Shown: positions 36,072 to 48,023 of the stretch, one piece after another
How the letters are laid out: each line of letters begins with the position of its first letter
Numbering within the stretch: position 1 is the first letter of the stretch
Origin: Anaerobranca californiensis DSM 14826
GTDB taxonomy: Bacteria > Bacillota > Proteinivoracia > Proteinivoracales > Proteinivoracaceae
Assembly: GCF_900142275.1 (NCBI RefSeq)
Contig: NZ_FRAI01000017.1
Location: forward strand, 1 to 49,768
DNA: 49,768 nucleotides
Direction: 5' to 3'
The notes under the pieces: model-generated
Database searches by the model: none
What the model was told of the DNA's origin: nothing
The model's input: the letters and a program-made list of their open reading frames with translations, nothing else
Program-made: the position numbers and the translations under genes

Positions 36072-38225
36072 ATGAATTTATTAAACTTAAATCCCCAACA
36101 GAGGGAAGCGGTACAATGTACAGAAGGACCACTATTAATTATAGCTGGGGCAGGCTCAGGTAAAACCCGGGTTTTAACCCACCGTATTGCGTATATTTTA
36201 AGCCAGGGCCTGGCAAAACCTTGGGAAATTTTGGCCATTACCTTTACTAATAAAGCGGCGGCAGAGATGTTAGATAGGGTAGAAAACATGGTTTTTGGTG
36301 GAAAAGAAATGTGGATTTCTACCTTTCACTCTGCTTGTGTAAGGATACTTCGCCGGGAAGCAGCTTATATTGGCTTTGACTCAAATTTTAATATTTACGA
36401 TACATCAGACCAACTGAAATTGCTCAAAGATTGTTTAAAAGAATTGAATATAGATGATAAAAAGTTTCCACCTAGAAATTTCATTGGAGCTATTTCTAAG
36501 GCAAAAAATCAATTAGTTACTCTAAATGACTATTCACCTAAAGACTATTTCGAAACATTAGTTGCAAAGGTGTACAAGCTTTATCAGCGGAAACTGAAAA
36601 ATAACAATGCTATGGATTTCGATGATTTGATCATGGAAACGGTAAGATTATTTAAAGAAAACCCCGATATCCTTCAAAGGTATCAACAAAGGTTTAAATA
36701 TATTTTGGTAGATGAATATCAAGATACAAACCACAGTCAATATGTATTGATAAACTTATTAGCTGGTTATCATAGAAACTTATGTGTAGTTGGTGATGAT
36801 GATCAGTCAATCTACCTCTTTAGAGGGGCAGATGTTACTAACATTTTAGATTTTGAAAAAGATTATCCAGAAGCTAAAGTGGTTAAATTAGAACAAAATT
36901 ACCGTTCCACAGGAAATATTTTAGCGGCAGCCAATGATGTTATAAAGAAAAATAGCAGTAGAAAAAGTAAAAGGCTGTGGACAGATAAACCTAAAGGGGA
37001 CAAGATAGTCTTTTACCAAGCTGAAAATAGTGAAGCTGAGGGAAGATTTATTGCCGAAGAGATAGAAAACTATGTGAAAAAGGGCAGGAGTTACGGGGAT
37101 ATGGCAGTCCTTTATAGAACCAATGCCATGTCCAGGGTATTAGAAGATAGTTTGTTAAAGAAAGGAATTCCCTATATTATCTATGGAGCCACAGAATTTT
37201 ACCAGCGAAAAGAAATTAAAGATATTTTGGCATATTTGAAAATTTTAGTTAACCCCCATGATAATCTAAGTATTGTTAGGGTAATAAATGTTCCTAAAAG
37301 GGGGATAGGAGATTCTACTGTAGAAAAATTGTTGAATTTCGCAGAGGAAAACGACCTTTCCCTTTATCAGGTATTGCAGTCCCATAGTGGAAAAATTGCA
37401 CCAAGGAGTAAAGAAAAAATCAGGGAATTTGTTGAGCTAATTGAAACCTTAAAAAGAATGGCTGAATATTTAACAATTACTGAACTATTAGATGAAGTGG
37501 TAAATCGTTCTGGTTATGGAACTATGTTAAAATTAGAAAATACCGATGAAGCCCGGTCTAGGCTTGAAAATATACAAGAATTAGCTACTGTCACCCAAGA
37601 ATTTGATAATAATAAAGAAGGGGGACTTGCTGAATTTATTCAAGAAATTTCATTAAATACTGATATTCAAAGGACTGATGGGGAAAAAGATGTAGTTAAA
37701 TTATTAACCCTCCATTCTGCTAAAGGCTTAGAGTTTCCTATAGTATTTATAGCAGGGATGGAAGAGAGGATATTCCCCCATATCCGTTCATATGAAGAGC
37801 CTCGGGAAATGGAAGAGGAACGGAGATTGTGCTATGTGGGGATTACCAGGGCAATGGAAAAGCTGTATTTGACCTGTGCCCAATACCGCAGCCTTTACGG
37901 GCGAACAGATAGAAATCCTGTTTCCCGCTTTATTGAAGACATAAATCCTGAACTTATAGAGAATCGCAGTCCCGGTGATTTTAATGTCAGGGAATTATAC
38001 ACTAAAACAATTAGTAATAATAATATTTATGCTAAACCGGTCAAACAAAATCTAGGAATTCCATATCAAGTTGGGATGATGGTAGAGCATAAAAAGTTTG
38101 GTCAGGGTATAATAATAGGTATACAACCTTTAGGTGATGATCAAGCACTTACTATCAACTTTGAACAAGGAGGAATTAAAAAACTGATGGCCAGTTTTGC
38201 TCCTTTAAAGGTTGTGGAAAGTTAG
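36072..38225 (+). CDS. pcrA: ATP-dependent 3'-5' DNA helicase PcrA (UvrD/Rep family)
   Basis: The start is ATG 36072, giving MNLLNLNPQQREAV; AGGAAAGGA lies upstream. The 717-residue superfamily 1A helicase shows motif I GAGSGKTRVLT, motif II DEYQDTN, motif III DDDQSIYLFRGAD, motif IV LEQNYRST and motif V LLTLHSAKGLEFP. The C-terminal segment holds a Tudor-like fold (YQVGMMVEHKKFGQGIIIGI) that contacts RNA polymerase in relatives. It is co-transcribed with ligA, ten bases on, and acts in repair and rolling-circle replication. Confidence 0.96.
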   Translation: MNLLNLNPQQREAVQCTEGPLLIIAGAGSGKTRVLTHRIAYILSQGLAKPWEILAITFTNKAAAEMLDRVENMVFGGKEMWISTFHSACVRILRREAAYIGFDSNFNIYDTSDQLKLLKDCLKELNIDDKKFPPRNFIGAISKAKNQLVTLNDYSPKDYFETLVAKVYKLYQRKLKNNNAMDFDDLIMETVRLFKENPDILQRYQQRFKYILVDEYQDTNHSQYVLINLLAGYHRNLCVVGDDDQSIYLFRGADVTNILDFEKDYPEAKVVKLEQNYRSTGNILAAANDVIKKNSSRKSKRLWTDKPKGDKIVFYQAENSEAEGRFIAEEIENYVKKGRSYGDMAVLYRTNAMSRVLEDSLLKKGIPYIIYGATEFYQRKEIKDILAYLKILVNPHDNLSIVRVINVPKRGIGDSTVEKLLNFAEENDLSLYQVLQSHSGKIAPRSKEKIREFVELIETLKRMAEYLTITELLDEVVNRSGYGTMLKLENTDEARSRLENIQELATVTQEFDNNKEGGLAEFIQEISLNTDIQRTDGEKDVVKLLTLHSAKGLEFPIVFIAGMEERIFPHIRSYEEPREMEEERRLCYVGITRAMEKLYLTCAQYRSLYGRTDRNPVSRFIEDINPELIENRSPGDFNVRELYTKTISNNNIYAKPVKQNLGIPYQVGMMVEHKKFGQGIIIGIQPLGDDQALTINFEQGGIKKLMASFAPLKVVES

Positions 38226-38235
38226 GGGGATTTAA

Positions 38236-40218
<1,983 letters not shown>

Positions 40219-40229
40219 AAATATAAAGG

Positions 40230-40255
40230 AAAGGTGGCAATAGGCTACCTTTTCA
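40230..40255 (+). terminator. Probable pcrA-ligA terminator
   Basis: AAAGGTGGC (40230-40238), loop AATAG, then GCTACCTTT without its outer mismatch (40244-40252) form a 9-bp stem with one G-U pair and a short TTT tail. Confidence 0.6.
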
Positions 40256-40322
40256 TGTTATATTGAAAGTAATTTCAGCTGGTAGATGGGGAAAACCATA
40301 TACATATTTTCTTTCCTTTAGG

Positions 40323-40373
40323 ATATACTACCGTCGAATTTCTAACAAATATTTGAAGGGATTGGTAGTATAT
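40323..40373 (+). repeat. Inverted repeat that would mask the start of the next gene
   Basis: ATATACTACC (40323-40332) is perfectly complementary to GGTAGTATAT (40364-40373). The second arm covers the first two bases of the ATG and its upstream flank; the loop of 31 bases contains the AAGGGA ribosome site. Confidence 0.5.
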
Positions 40374-41193
40374 GTCTAAGAAAATTATCTTAAAACATTT
40401 ATGGGAAAGCATTCTAATAGGTTTTGTATCATCGATGATTGTAACAGCTTTTTTTATGCCATATTACGATATTCATTTTAGGGTAAAAACCCATGTTAAT
40501 GAAGTTTTAACTGCCTTCAATCCTATAGAAGAGATAGTTTGGGAAGTTCAGCTACAGGACGCAAAAACAAGATTAATACTATTTGATGATATTAGGAAAA
40601 CAACTGGTACTATTTTTAGTCCCACTTTGTTATTTAGTAAAGAAAGAAACCAAGAAGAAACCATGTTTTTTGCTAGTTTTGATTTTTTTATGAAAAACAG
40701 TTATGTTGTAGGAGAACAAGTTGAAATTATGGGACTTAAAGGGTTATTTGCAGGTTTTTATTATTCTGAACATCCCTTTGGTGAAGACTTCTTAGTTGTA
40801 GTTAGTGATAAACTGGAAAACTTAAATTATCAAGGGGAAATGAGGGAATTTAAACTACAAGGGAGTTACAAATATCCATTACTACCGAGGGGGTTTAGGG
40901 GGTTAAGGTTGTTATACTTTTTGGTTTTTTGCGGGCTGTTATATTTTGTATTTGGATTTTTATCTATAATTTTAGATACAGCCTATGATTATTTAAAAGA
41001 AAATTTACTGCGATTATCTATTGTATCATGTACAATTGTCCTTTGTTTAACAACTTATGGCCTTTATATAAACACCTATAGTATTTATACAATTATAACA
41101 GCCGGTGTAATAGCAATAACTGCTAATACTATCATGGTATTACCTCTTTTACTTTTTTCGTTAGGGAAAAATTTTCTCAGAAGGTATAACTAG
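40372..41193 (+). CDS. Membrane protein of unknown function
   Basis: I do not recognise this 273-residue protein. It has one N-terminal membrane helix (about residues 10-32) and an extracytoplasmic region of about 140 residues with beta-rich character (KTRLILFDDIRKTTGTIF, LEGM-type strands). Three further helices lie near residues 178-205, 214-236 and 238-264. The start follows AAGGGA. It stands alone between two terminators, upstream of gatCAB, with no helpful neighbour. Confidence 0.7.
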   Translation: MSKKIILKHLWESILIGFVSSMIVTAFFMPYYDIHFRVKTHVNEVLTAFNPIEEIVWEVQLQDAKTRLILFDDIRKTTGTIFSPTLLFSKERNQEETMFFASFDFFMKNSYVVGEQVEIMGLKGLFAGFYYSEHPFGEDFLVVVSDKLENLNYQGEMREFKLQGSYKYPLLPRGFRGLRLLYFLVFCGLLYFVFGFLSIILDTAYDYLKENLLRLSIVSCTIVLCLTTYGLYINTYSIYTIITAGVIAITANTIMVLPLLLFSLGKNFLRRYN

Positions 41194-41269
41194 TGATTGA
41201 AATTAAAATACTAAAAAAGTAAGATATTATTTTTTAAGTCAAGTCCTTAATGTAGACGAAATAAAAGAG

Positions 41270-41316
41270 AAAAGGTGTGATTTATTCTAAGTAAAATAAA
41301 TCACACCTTTTTATTT
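41270..41316 (+). terminator. Strong terminator before gatCAB
   Basis: A perfect 17-bp stem pairs AAAAGGTGTGATTTATT (41270-41286) with its complement (41295-41311) across an 8-base loop, then TTATTTT. Confidence 0.85.
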
Positions 41317-41346
41317 TAGTGTATCTTTTTACTCTAGACTTAAATG

Positions 41347-41355
41347 TGATATAAT
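41347..41355 (+). promoter_or_regulatory. gatCAB extended -10 promoter
   Basis: TGATATAAT (41347-41355) is an extended -10 fifteen or so bases before the ribosome site. The -35 region is weak (TTTAC near 41328). Confidence 0.55.
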
Positions 41356-41375
41356 CACCGTAGGAGGTGGGAATA

Positions 41376-41660
41376 GTGGCTAGAAAGTTAATAACTTCCC
41401 TAACACTACAAGAAACAAAAGAGCTAGCTAAGGTTTGTAAGTTCAATTTTAATGATGAAGAGTTAATCCAAATCCAGAACAAGATAAACAATATTTTAAT
41501 AGAAGTAAAAAAATTATTAGAATTAGAGTTAAAAGAAGAAGAAAATTATAACACTAGCAACAACTGTTTACGAAAAGACGTAAATGGAAAATCACTGTCA
41601 ATAGAAGAAGTTTTTGCAAATACTAAAAATAGGGATGGAGATTATTTTATCTATCGATAG
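41376..41660 (+). CDS. gatC: Asp-tRNA(Asn)/Glu-tRNA(Gln) amidotransferase subunit C
   Basis: GatC clamps GatA to GatB. This 94-residue version is divergent, but the C-terminal LRKDVNGKSLSIEEVFANTKNRDGDYFIY block matches the family (LRxD...AxxNAP...GxFxVP). GTG 41376 follows AGGAGGT by seven bases; the upstream in-frame GTG at 41367 is part of that site. GatA begins 12 bases after its stop, which settles the assignment. Confidence 0.88.
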   Translation: MARKLITSLTLQETKELAKVCKFNFNDEELIQIQNKINNILIEVKKLLELELKEEENYNTSNNCLRKDVNGKSLSIEEVFANTKNRDGDYFIYR

Positions 41661-41671
41661 GATGGTGGAAG

Positions 41672-43111
41672 ATGTTTATTAAAAAAATCAATAAATTGTT
41701 AAATAGTCGAGAAATTTCACCAGTTGAACTAACAGAAAAATTTTTATCTAGAATTAATGAACTAGATAATAAAATAGATAGTTTTTTACAGGTTACATAT
41801 GAACATAGCCTTAAAACAGCAGAAAAACTTGAAAAAAAGTTAATGAATGGGGAAAAATTGGATTTGTTAGAAGGGATCCCTATGAATTTAAAAGACAATA
41901 TTTCGACAAAGGGGATTAAGACTACAGGGGCATCCCTTTTTTTACAAGATTATACTCCACCATATAGTGCCACAGTTTATGAAAAGCTTAAAGGTAATCC
42001 TTTATTAGGGAAAGTTAACTTAGACGAGTTAGCCATGGGGACTTCTACTGAAACTTCAGCCTATAAAAAAACTAAAAACCCTTGGGATTTAACAAAAGTT
42101 CCCGGAGGGTCTAGTGGAGGTTCTGCCGCATCTGTGGCCCTAGGCTTTAGTGTTTTTTCCTTAGGGACAGATACCGGTGGTTCAATTCGCCAACCTGCCT
42201 CTTTTTGTGGTGTTGTTGGCCTAAAACCAACTTATGGTCTGGTATCTAGATATGGTGTGTTTTCCCTAGCATCTTCTTTAGATGTAGTAGGTCCATTGAC
42301 CAAAACCGTTGAAGATTGTGCCCTTGTATTAAGGAAAATCGCAGGTAAAGACAGTAAAGATGCTATGACGGTAGATATGGAATCAGATTACGAAAAAGCC
42401 TTGATAAGGGGGGTAAAAGGAATTAAATTGGGGATAGCACCTGAGTTTTTACCTAAAGAGATTCAGCCCGATGTCTTAAAGGCATTTTGGGATAGTGTTA
42501 AGCTATTAGAAGGGTTAGGTGGGGAAGTTGTTGAAATAACTTTACCCCATATCACCTATGGTATCGATGTCTATAGTATACTGGCCTATGGAGAGGCTGC
42601 AAGTAATCTAGCAAGGCTTGATGGTATAAGATATGGAATTAATGCAGGGGATATAACTGAAAACAGAACTAAAGGATTAGGTTTTGAAGTTAAGCGGAGG
42701 ATAATGTTAGGAACATATTTTTTAAAAGGGGAAAATTATCATAAATATTATTTAAAAGCTAAAGATGTACAACGGCAAATTAAAAAAGATTTTCAAAAAG
42801 CCTTTGAAAAATGTGATATAATCCTTTCCCCTACCACTATCAATACAACCTTCGACTTAGGAGCTAAATTAGAACCCCATATAATGGCATATAACGACCT
42901 ACTAACAATACCTATAAATTTAGCGGGAATTCCAGGGTTATCTTTACCCTGTGGTTTTGATAAAAATAATTTGCCTATTGGTCTACAACTAATTAGTAAT
43001 AACTTCAGAGAAGACCTTTTGTTTACAGTAGGCCATAGTTATCAGCTACATACTAACTACCATCTCTTAAAACCACCTATAATAAAGGGGGGCGACATCT
43101 ATGGACTATAG
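41672..43111 (+). CDS. gatA: Asp-tRNA(Asn)/Glu-tRNA(Gln) amidotransferase subunit A
   Basis: GatA hydrolyses glutamine to release ammonia for GatB. The 479-residue amidase-signature enzyme shows the Ser-cisSer-Lys triad: Lys74 in PMNLKDN, a cis-Ser in GGSSGGSAA near 147, and the nucleophile Ser171 in GTDTGGSIRQPA. The RBS is GGTGGAAG. It overlaps gatB by 11 bases. Confidence 0.96.
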   Translation: MFIKKINKLLNSREISPVELTEKFLSRINELDNKIDSFLQVTYEHSLKTAEKLEKKLMNGEKLDLLEGIPMNLKDNISTKGIKTTGASLFLQDYTPPYSATVYEKLKGNPLLGKVNLDELAMGTSTETSAYKKTKNPWDLTKVPGGSSGGSAASVALGFSVFSLGTDTGGSIRQPASFCGVVGLKPTYGLVSRYGVFSLASSLDVVGPLTKTVEDCALVLRKIAGKDSKDAMTVDMESDYEKALIRGVKGIKLGIAPEFLPKEIQPDVLKAFWDSVKLLEGLGGEVVEITLPHITYGIDVYSILAYGEAASNLARLDGIRYGINAGDITENRTKGLGFEVKRRIMLGTYFLKGENYHKYYLKAKDVQRQIKKDFQKAFEKCDIILSPTTINTTFDLGAKLEPHIMAYNDLLTIPINLAGIPGLSLPCGFDKNNLPIGLQLISNNFREDLLFTVGHSYQLHTNYHLLKPPIIKGGDIYGL

Positions 43112-44534
43112 GAGTTTTAGTCCGGTGATAGGATTGGAAGTTCACGTAGAACTAGCTACAAAGACTAAGGGATTTTGTGGATGTCTTAATAAATTTGGGC
43201 TTCCCCCTAATACCAACACCTGTCCTGTTTGCCTTGGCTTGCCCGGTGCATTGCCGGTACTAAATGAAAAGGTGGTGGAGCTGGCGGTAAAAGCAGGGCT
43301 TCTCCTTAACTGTAAAATTCAAAGAAGAAGTGGTTTTGACAGAAAAAATTATTTTTATCCTGATTTAGTTAAAGGATACCAAATTACCCAGTATTATCAG
43401 CCGATAGCTGTTAATGGGTTTTTAGATTATGAAACTAAAGGAAATAACAAAAGGATAAAAATAGAGAGGATACATATTGAAGAAGATACCGGTAAAGTTC
43501 TTTATCAAAGGGGAAGAGTTTTATTGGATTATAACCGCTCTGGAATTCCCTTAATTGAAATAGTAACAGCACCGGACTTTTCTAATGCTGAAGAAGTTAA
43601 AGATTTTTTAGAAACTTTAAGGCTTTACCTTTTACATGGTGAAATTTCCCACTGTAAAATGGAAGAGGGGAATATAAGGGTTGATGTCAATATTTCCCTA
43701 GCTTATGGAGATGAAATTGGTGTTAAGAGGGAAATAAAAAACTTAAATTCCTTTAACAATGTGGAAAAGGCGATAATTGAGGAAACAAATAGGCAAATAA
43801 AAAGCCTAATATCGGGGGGAAAATTAAAAAGGGAAACTTTAAAATGGGATGAAGAAAAAAATACTTTAGTTACTATGAGGGAAAAAGAAACTTCTTCCCA
43901 ATATATGTATTTTCCTGAATACGACCTTCCCCAACTGGTATTGACAAAGGAATTTGTTCAAGGGATAGAAAATAATCTACCTAAACCCCTAATAGAAAGG
44001 GGAAAAAAATTGAAAGAATTAGGGCTGGCAGCGGAGGATGTGGAGTTTTTAATTAAAGATAAAGAACTACTAAAATTATATGAAGAAACTATAAAATACT
44101 CCAGTAAAGGAAAAGAGATTTTCAATATTTTTAAAGGGAATTTAATGAGATACTTGAAAGAAAAAGACAAAAGGATTCAGGATTTAAAGTTAAATCCTGA
44201 AAAACTAGCAAGTTTTATAACAGACCTTAATAGATTACAATATTCTAGCTCCATCAAAAGACAAATTTTATTCCATTATTTAGAAGGAAAAAAAGAATTG
44301 CAAGAGATACTAAAATTATTAAATTTAATAGAAGATAGGGATGAAGAGGAAATTTTGCAAGTTGTTAAAAAAGTAATTGAAGGGAACCCACAGGGGGTAG
44401 AAGATTACCTTAAAGGGAAAAACAAAGTTTTAGGTTATTTTATGGGACAAATTATGAAGATGAGTAAAGGTTTTAATCCAGAAAAAGTAAAGGAAATATT
44501 AATAAAAGAATTGAATAAGTTAGAGAAAAAGTAA
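43101..44534 (+). CDS. gatB: Asp-tRNA(Asn)/Glu-tRNA(Gln) amidotransferase subunit B
   Basis: GatB activates the mischarged tRNA and transfers ammonia. The 477-residue protein has VIGLEVHVELATKTKGFCGC, the zinc-type Cys pair in TCPVCLGLPGALPV, HIEEDTGK, and IPLIEIVTAPDF, all diagnostic. The helical and YqeY-like C-terminal tail (QIMKMSKGFNPEKVKEIL) binds the tRNA. Gln-tRNA and/or Asn-tRNA are presumably made by this indirect path here; glnS and asnS are not in the window. Confidence 0.97.
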   Translation: MDYRSFSPVIGLEVHVELATKTKGFCGCLNKFGLPPNTNTCPVCLGLPGALPVLNEKVVELAVKAGLLLNCKIQRRSGFDRKNYFYPDLVKGYQITQYYQPIAVNGFLDYETKGNNKRIKIERIHIEEDTGKVLYQRGRVLLDYNRSGIPLIEIVTAPDFSNAEEVKDFLETLRLYLLHGEISHCKMEEGNIRVDVNISLAYGDEIGVKREIKNLNSFNNVEKAIIEETNRQIKSLISGGKLKRETLKWDEEKNTLVTMREKETSSQYMYFPEYDLPQLVLTKEFVQGIENNLPKPLIERGKKLKELGLAAEDVEFLIKDKELLKLYEETIKYSSKGKEIFNIFKGNLMRYLKEKDKRIQDLKLNPEKLASFITDLNRLQYSSSIKRQILFHYLEGKKELQEILKLLNLIEDRDEEEILQVVKKVIEGNPQGVEDYLKGKNKVLGYFMGQIMKMSKGFNPEKVKEILIKELNKLEKK

Positions 44535-44547
44535 GTGTTGCTATTAG

Positions 44548-44590
44548 TTTCACTCCCATATAACTTTTATGGGAGTGAAATTTTTGTTTT
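44548..44590 (+). terminator. gatCAB terminator
   Basis: TTTCACTCCCATA (44548-44560) pairs with TATGGGAGTGAAA (44568-44580), a perfect 13-bp stem, then TTTTTGTTTT. Confidence 0.9.
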
Positions 44591-44684
44591 AAGAATTTAT
44601 AGCTATTAATAAACTGAATTATATAGAAAATTATCTACAAAAAATGTATAATAAATTAAAAGTGGTTGAGGGAGAGAATTAAGT

Positions 44685-46316
44685 ATGAAGGGTATAAAAA
44701 AGTTTATGTTTCTTTGGAATTTAATACCTAAGAAAGAGAAATTTTATTACACTGTTTATTCAGTAATTTCAATAATCCATGTCTTAATTTTCCTTTATCT
44801 ACCCTTTTTATATAGAGATGTAATCAATTTAGTAATGGAAGAAGTTTATCTATCAGAAAAAGTTTTATTATACATTGCTTTGACGGTAATTGGTTATCTT
44901 TCCATTAAATTGTGGAGTTTAGTTAATATCTTTGTAACTGAAAAGTTAACAAAGGAAGTATTAGACCAGCTCTTTAGGACTATTTTAAAAATGGATTTTA
45001 AAAAGTTTAATAGTAAAGATCCAGGTTATTGGGCAAGTGTTTTTTCTACAGATGTTAGCCATGTTTCCCAGCTTTTTAACGACTTTATTTATACTCTACC
45101 AGCAGAGTTAATAATGTTTTCGGTAATTGTAGTTATTCTTTTTGTTCATAACATACCCCTTACCTTAGTAATATTAGTTTTATTATTACTAATAACATTA
45201 ATGAGCTTATACAGGGAAAAAAAGATAATTCCCCACTATCATGTAGCTTTGGAAAATTTGAGGAAAACTAGTGAAAAATTAAATTCATATCTAAAGGGTA
45301 TGGAAGATTTGATACATTATAATAGCATAAAATTTTTAGAAAAAAAATATATAGAGACCTTTAGTAATTACACCACTACCTTTAAAAAATATTTATTTAA
45401 AGACTTTTTCAATGAAACAGTGGTTAAATTTTTAAATGAAGCAGGTAAAGTAGTAGTAATTGGGATTGTGCTAAGGTTATTTATCAAAGGAAATTTTGAT
45501 TTTGGTACCGCCTTGATGTTAATAACCTTTTCTAATATCTGTTATAACAAAGCCGGTTACTTAGTAGAAAATTTAAGATGGCTGCAAAGTTTTCCTCCCC
45601 ATATTGAAAAAATTCAGGAAATTGTTGATTCCCCTAAAATATTAGATCAATTTTCTAAAATAGATAATGATAATTTTAAAGAACTAATTTTAGAAGATGT
45701 GACTTTTAGTTATGGTTACAATGCTGAAACTGGAGAAAATAATGTTTTAACTGCTTTCAATTTAAGAATACAAAGGGGAGAAAAAATCGCTATATTAGGG
45801 GCAAGTGGGACAGGGAAAACTACTCTTTTAAGAATTATTGCAAACTTTTTAAAACCTCAAAGGGGTAAAGTGATTTTTAAAGATACAAGGCCTAAAGTTG
45901 GTATTTTATTTCAAGGGGGAAGATATTTTAACCGTACACTAAAGGATAATTTATTAATTGTTAAAGAAAATGCTACTGAAGGGGAAATGCTAACAGCCTT
46001 AAAAAAAGCTGGACTTGATCAATGGTTTTTAAGCCTGCCTAAGGGTTTAGAAACTAAAATTGGTCAAGATGGAAAGTTGATTTCCGGAGGAGAACGATCC
46101 CGCCTTTCTATTGCTAAACTAATATTATTTGATCCTGAATTTATTCTCTTAGACGAACCATTGGTAGGGGTAGATGAAGGGAAAAAGGAAGAAATTTTAG
46201 AAACATTAATGGATTTTTTAAAGGATAAAACCTGTATTTTGGTAAGTCATGATAAAAATTTATTTAAAATAGTTGATAAAACTTTGGGATTGAAAGAGGA
46301 GATTTATAATGGGTAA
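44685..46316 (+). CDS. ABC half-transporter, first member of a pair
   Basis: The 543-residue protein has a membrane domain with about six helices (residues 15-310) and an ATPase domain. Walker A is GASGTGKTT, the signature is ISGGERSRL, Walker B is FILLDEP, and the switch is VSHD. The Q-loop reads LFQGGRYF. This is an exporter of the MdlB/MsbA architecture. It overlaps the next gene by eight bases, and the two were presumably a heterodimer. The substrate is unknown. Confidence 0.87.
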   Translation: MKGIKKFMFLWNLIPKKEKFYYTVYSVISIIHVLIFLYLPFLYRDVINLVMEEVYLSEKVLLYIALTVIGYLSIKLWSLVNIFVTEKLTKEVLDQLFRTILKMDFKKFNSKDPGYWASVFSTDVSHVSQLFNDFIYTLPAELIMFSVIVVILFVHNIPLTLVILVLLLLITLMSLYREKKIIPHYHVALENLRKTSEKLNSYLKGMEDLIHYNSIKFLEKKYIETFSNYTTTFKKYLFKDFFNETVVKFLNEAGKVVVIGIVLRLFIKGNFDFGTALMLITFSNICYNKAGYLVENLRWLQSFPPHIEKIQEIVDSPKILDQFSKIDNDNFKELILEDVTFSYGYNAETGENNVLTAFNLRIQRGEKIAILGASGTGKTTLLRIIANFLKPQRGKVIFKDTRPKVGILFQGGRYFNRTLKDNLLIVKENATEGEMLTALKKAGLDQWFLSLPKGLETKIGQDGKLISGGERSRLSIAKLILFDPEFILLDEPLVGVDEGKKEEILETLMDFLKDKTCILVSHDKNLFKIVDKTLGLKEEIYNG

Positions 46317-47895
46317 TTTAAAATGGGTTATCAATTTGGTAAAGAAGTCTTTATTGTATAGGTTTCTAATTGTTTTTTTCCTATATTTAATGGCGGAAAT
46401 AGGGCTTTTGTTTTTACCTTTGCTCTATGGTGAAATTTTAAATATAGTGGAAGGGACCAGGACTTTCCCTAAAGGGTATTTTATAACATTACTATTTTTG
46501 ACAATTATATTATTATTTTTACGAAGTTTTTCAGGATATTTTAATGGGAAAATAAAGGTAGATATCCATGAAAACATAAGTTTAGAATCCATAAAAAAGA
46601 TTTTTAAAATTCCCCCAGTTAAATTGGCGGAAAAAGGTTCTAAGTATTACACCGATATTATTTTAGAAAGAAGCAGTGAAGCGGCAGATATTTTTGATTT
46701 TAACTCAATGACTGGCTTCTTAAATTTAATTAAATTAATAGTTATAACAGGAATAATTCTATTTTTAGATATCACTATATTCTTTGTATCAATAATTTTA
46801 GTTTTACTTTCTCTATAACTTTATAAATTCGGTAATCAATATTATTTGAAAAACAACAAAGAGCTTATGGAAACAAGGATGGACTATTTTAGTAATATAG
46901 AGGACACTATCAAGAATAAAGAGGAAATTACAATATACAATGCTATTTCCGGAGAAGTTAAGAGAAATGATTATTATACCGATAAAATTAAGAAACTAGC
47001 TGCTAAATTATACAGTAAATATTTCGCTATTTTCTTTATCAAGCTGGATTTTCTAAGAATTTTTTACGAGTTATTTGTTTTTTCCTTTAGCCTTTACCAA
47101 GTTTATACAAACAATTATTCTATAGGTACAGCTATCGTCCTAATAGGTTACAGTGTTATGATAACAGGCCCTATCTCATATTTGAATTCTATTCTTTTAA
47201 ATATTAAAAATAGTATCAATGCCATTGATTTTTTGAGGGAGTTAGATGTAGAGGAAGAACAAGGAGAATTTTTAGAAAAAGGTATTGAAAATATTTCCTT
47301 TAACAAGGTAAATTATAGTGTTGATGGTAGGGAAATTTTAAAGGATCTCTCCTTTACCATAAATAAAGGGGAAAAAATTGCCCTATTAGGTCCATCGGGA
47401 AAAGGGAAAAGTACAATAGTCTCCCTTATTCTAAAAGATATACCTTTAACAAATGGACAAATTACTATAAACAATATCGATTTAAAGGGGATTGCAAAAG
47501 AATACCTTTATGCACAAATTGCTGTTCTTTCCCAAACTTCTAGGTTATTTCCCGGAACCGTTGAGGAAAATTTATGTTTAGGTAAAAAAGGGAGTAATAA
47601 AGAAGAATTAGAAGAAATGTTAAAGAAATTTAAACTTCCCTTTCAATTACAGTATCGTATCGATGAAAACTCAGCTAATATTTCCCAGGGGGAAAAGGAA
47701 AGGATTCTATTGGCAAGGGCCCTTTTAGCCAATAAAAATTTTGTTATCTTAGATGAACCTTTAGAAGGTGTAGATTTACAAAACAAGGGAGAAATATTGA
47801 GCTATTTAAAGAATTATTTAGAAGATAAAACAGCAATTATAATAACCCATAGGGAAGAAGTAGGGGCAATTTGTAACAAAGTTATAAAATTATAA
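46309..47895 (+). pseudogene. ABC half-transporter, second member, interrupted by one in-frame stop
   Basis: Reading from ATG 46309 the frame stops at TAA 46816-46818 (codon 170), then continues in the same frame with LYKFGNQYYLKNNKE to the natural end at 47895. Joined, it is 528 codons: a membrane domain, then Walker A GPSGKGKST, signature ISQGEKERI, Walker B FVILDEP and switch THRE. The stop falls within a membrane region. The downstream frame has no ribosome site before its TTG at 46846, so independent translation is doubtful. The possibilities are a point mutation, a recoding event, or a base-call error. Confidence 0.8.
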
Positions 47896-47925
47896 AAACA
47901 GGGGCAATTCTGCTCCCTGTTTATA
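47896..47925 (+). terminator. Probable terminator after the ABC genes
   Basis: AACAGGG with GCA (47897-47906) pairs with TGC and CCCTGTT (47911-47921) with a bulged T; the tail is weak (TTTATAAC). From here to 48023 there is AT-rich sequence with no gene seen. Confidence 0.5.
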
Positions 47926-48023
47926 ACTTTAGAGTATTTTAAAAATTTTCAGTTTAACCTTTAAAAATGTTCTGATTTAATAAAAGAAAATCATTTTAAA
48001 GGGTTACTAGAAATAATAAATTA

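Noticed and set aside
46846-47895. A separate gene for a soluble-looking ABC ATPase starting at TTG 46846
   Set aside because: It is in the same frame as the upstream piece, has no Shine-Dalgarno, and begins in the middle of a membrane domain. It is better seen as the rest of an interrupted gene.
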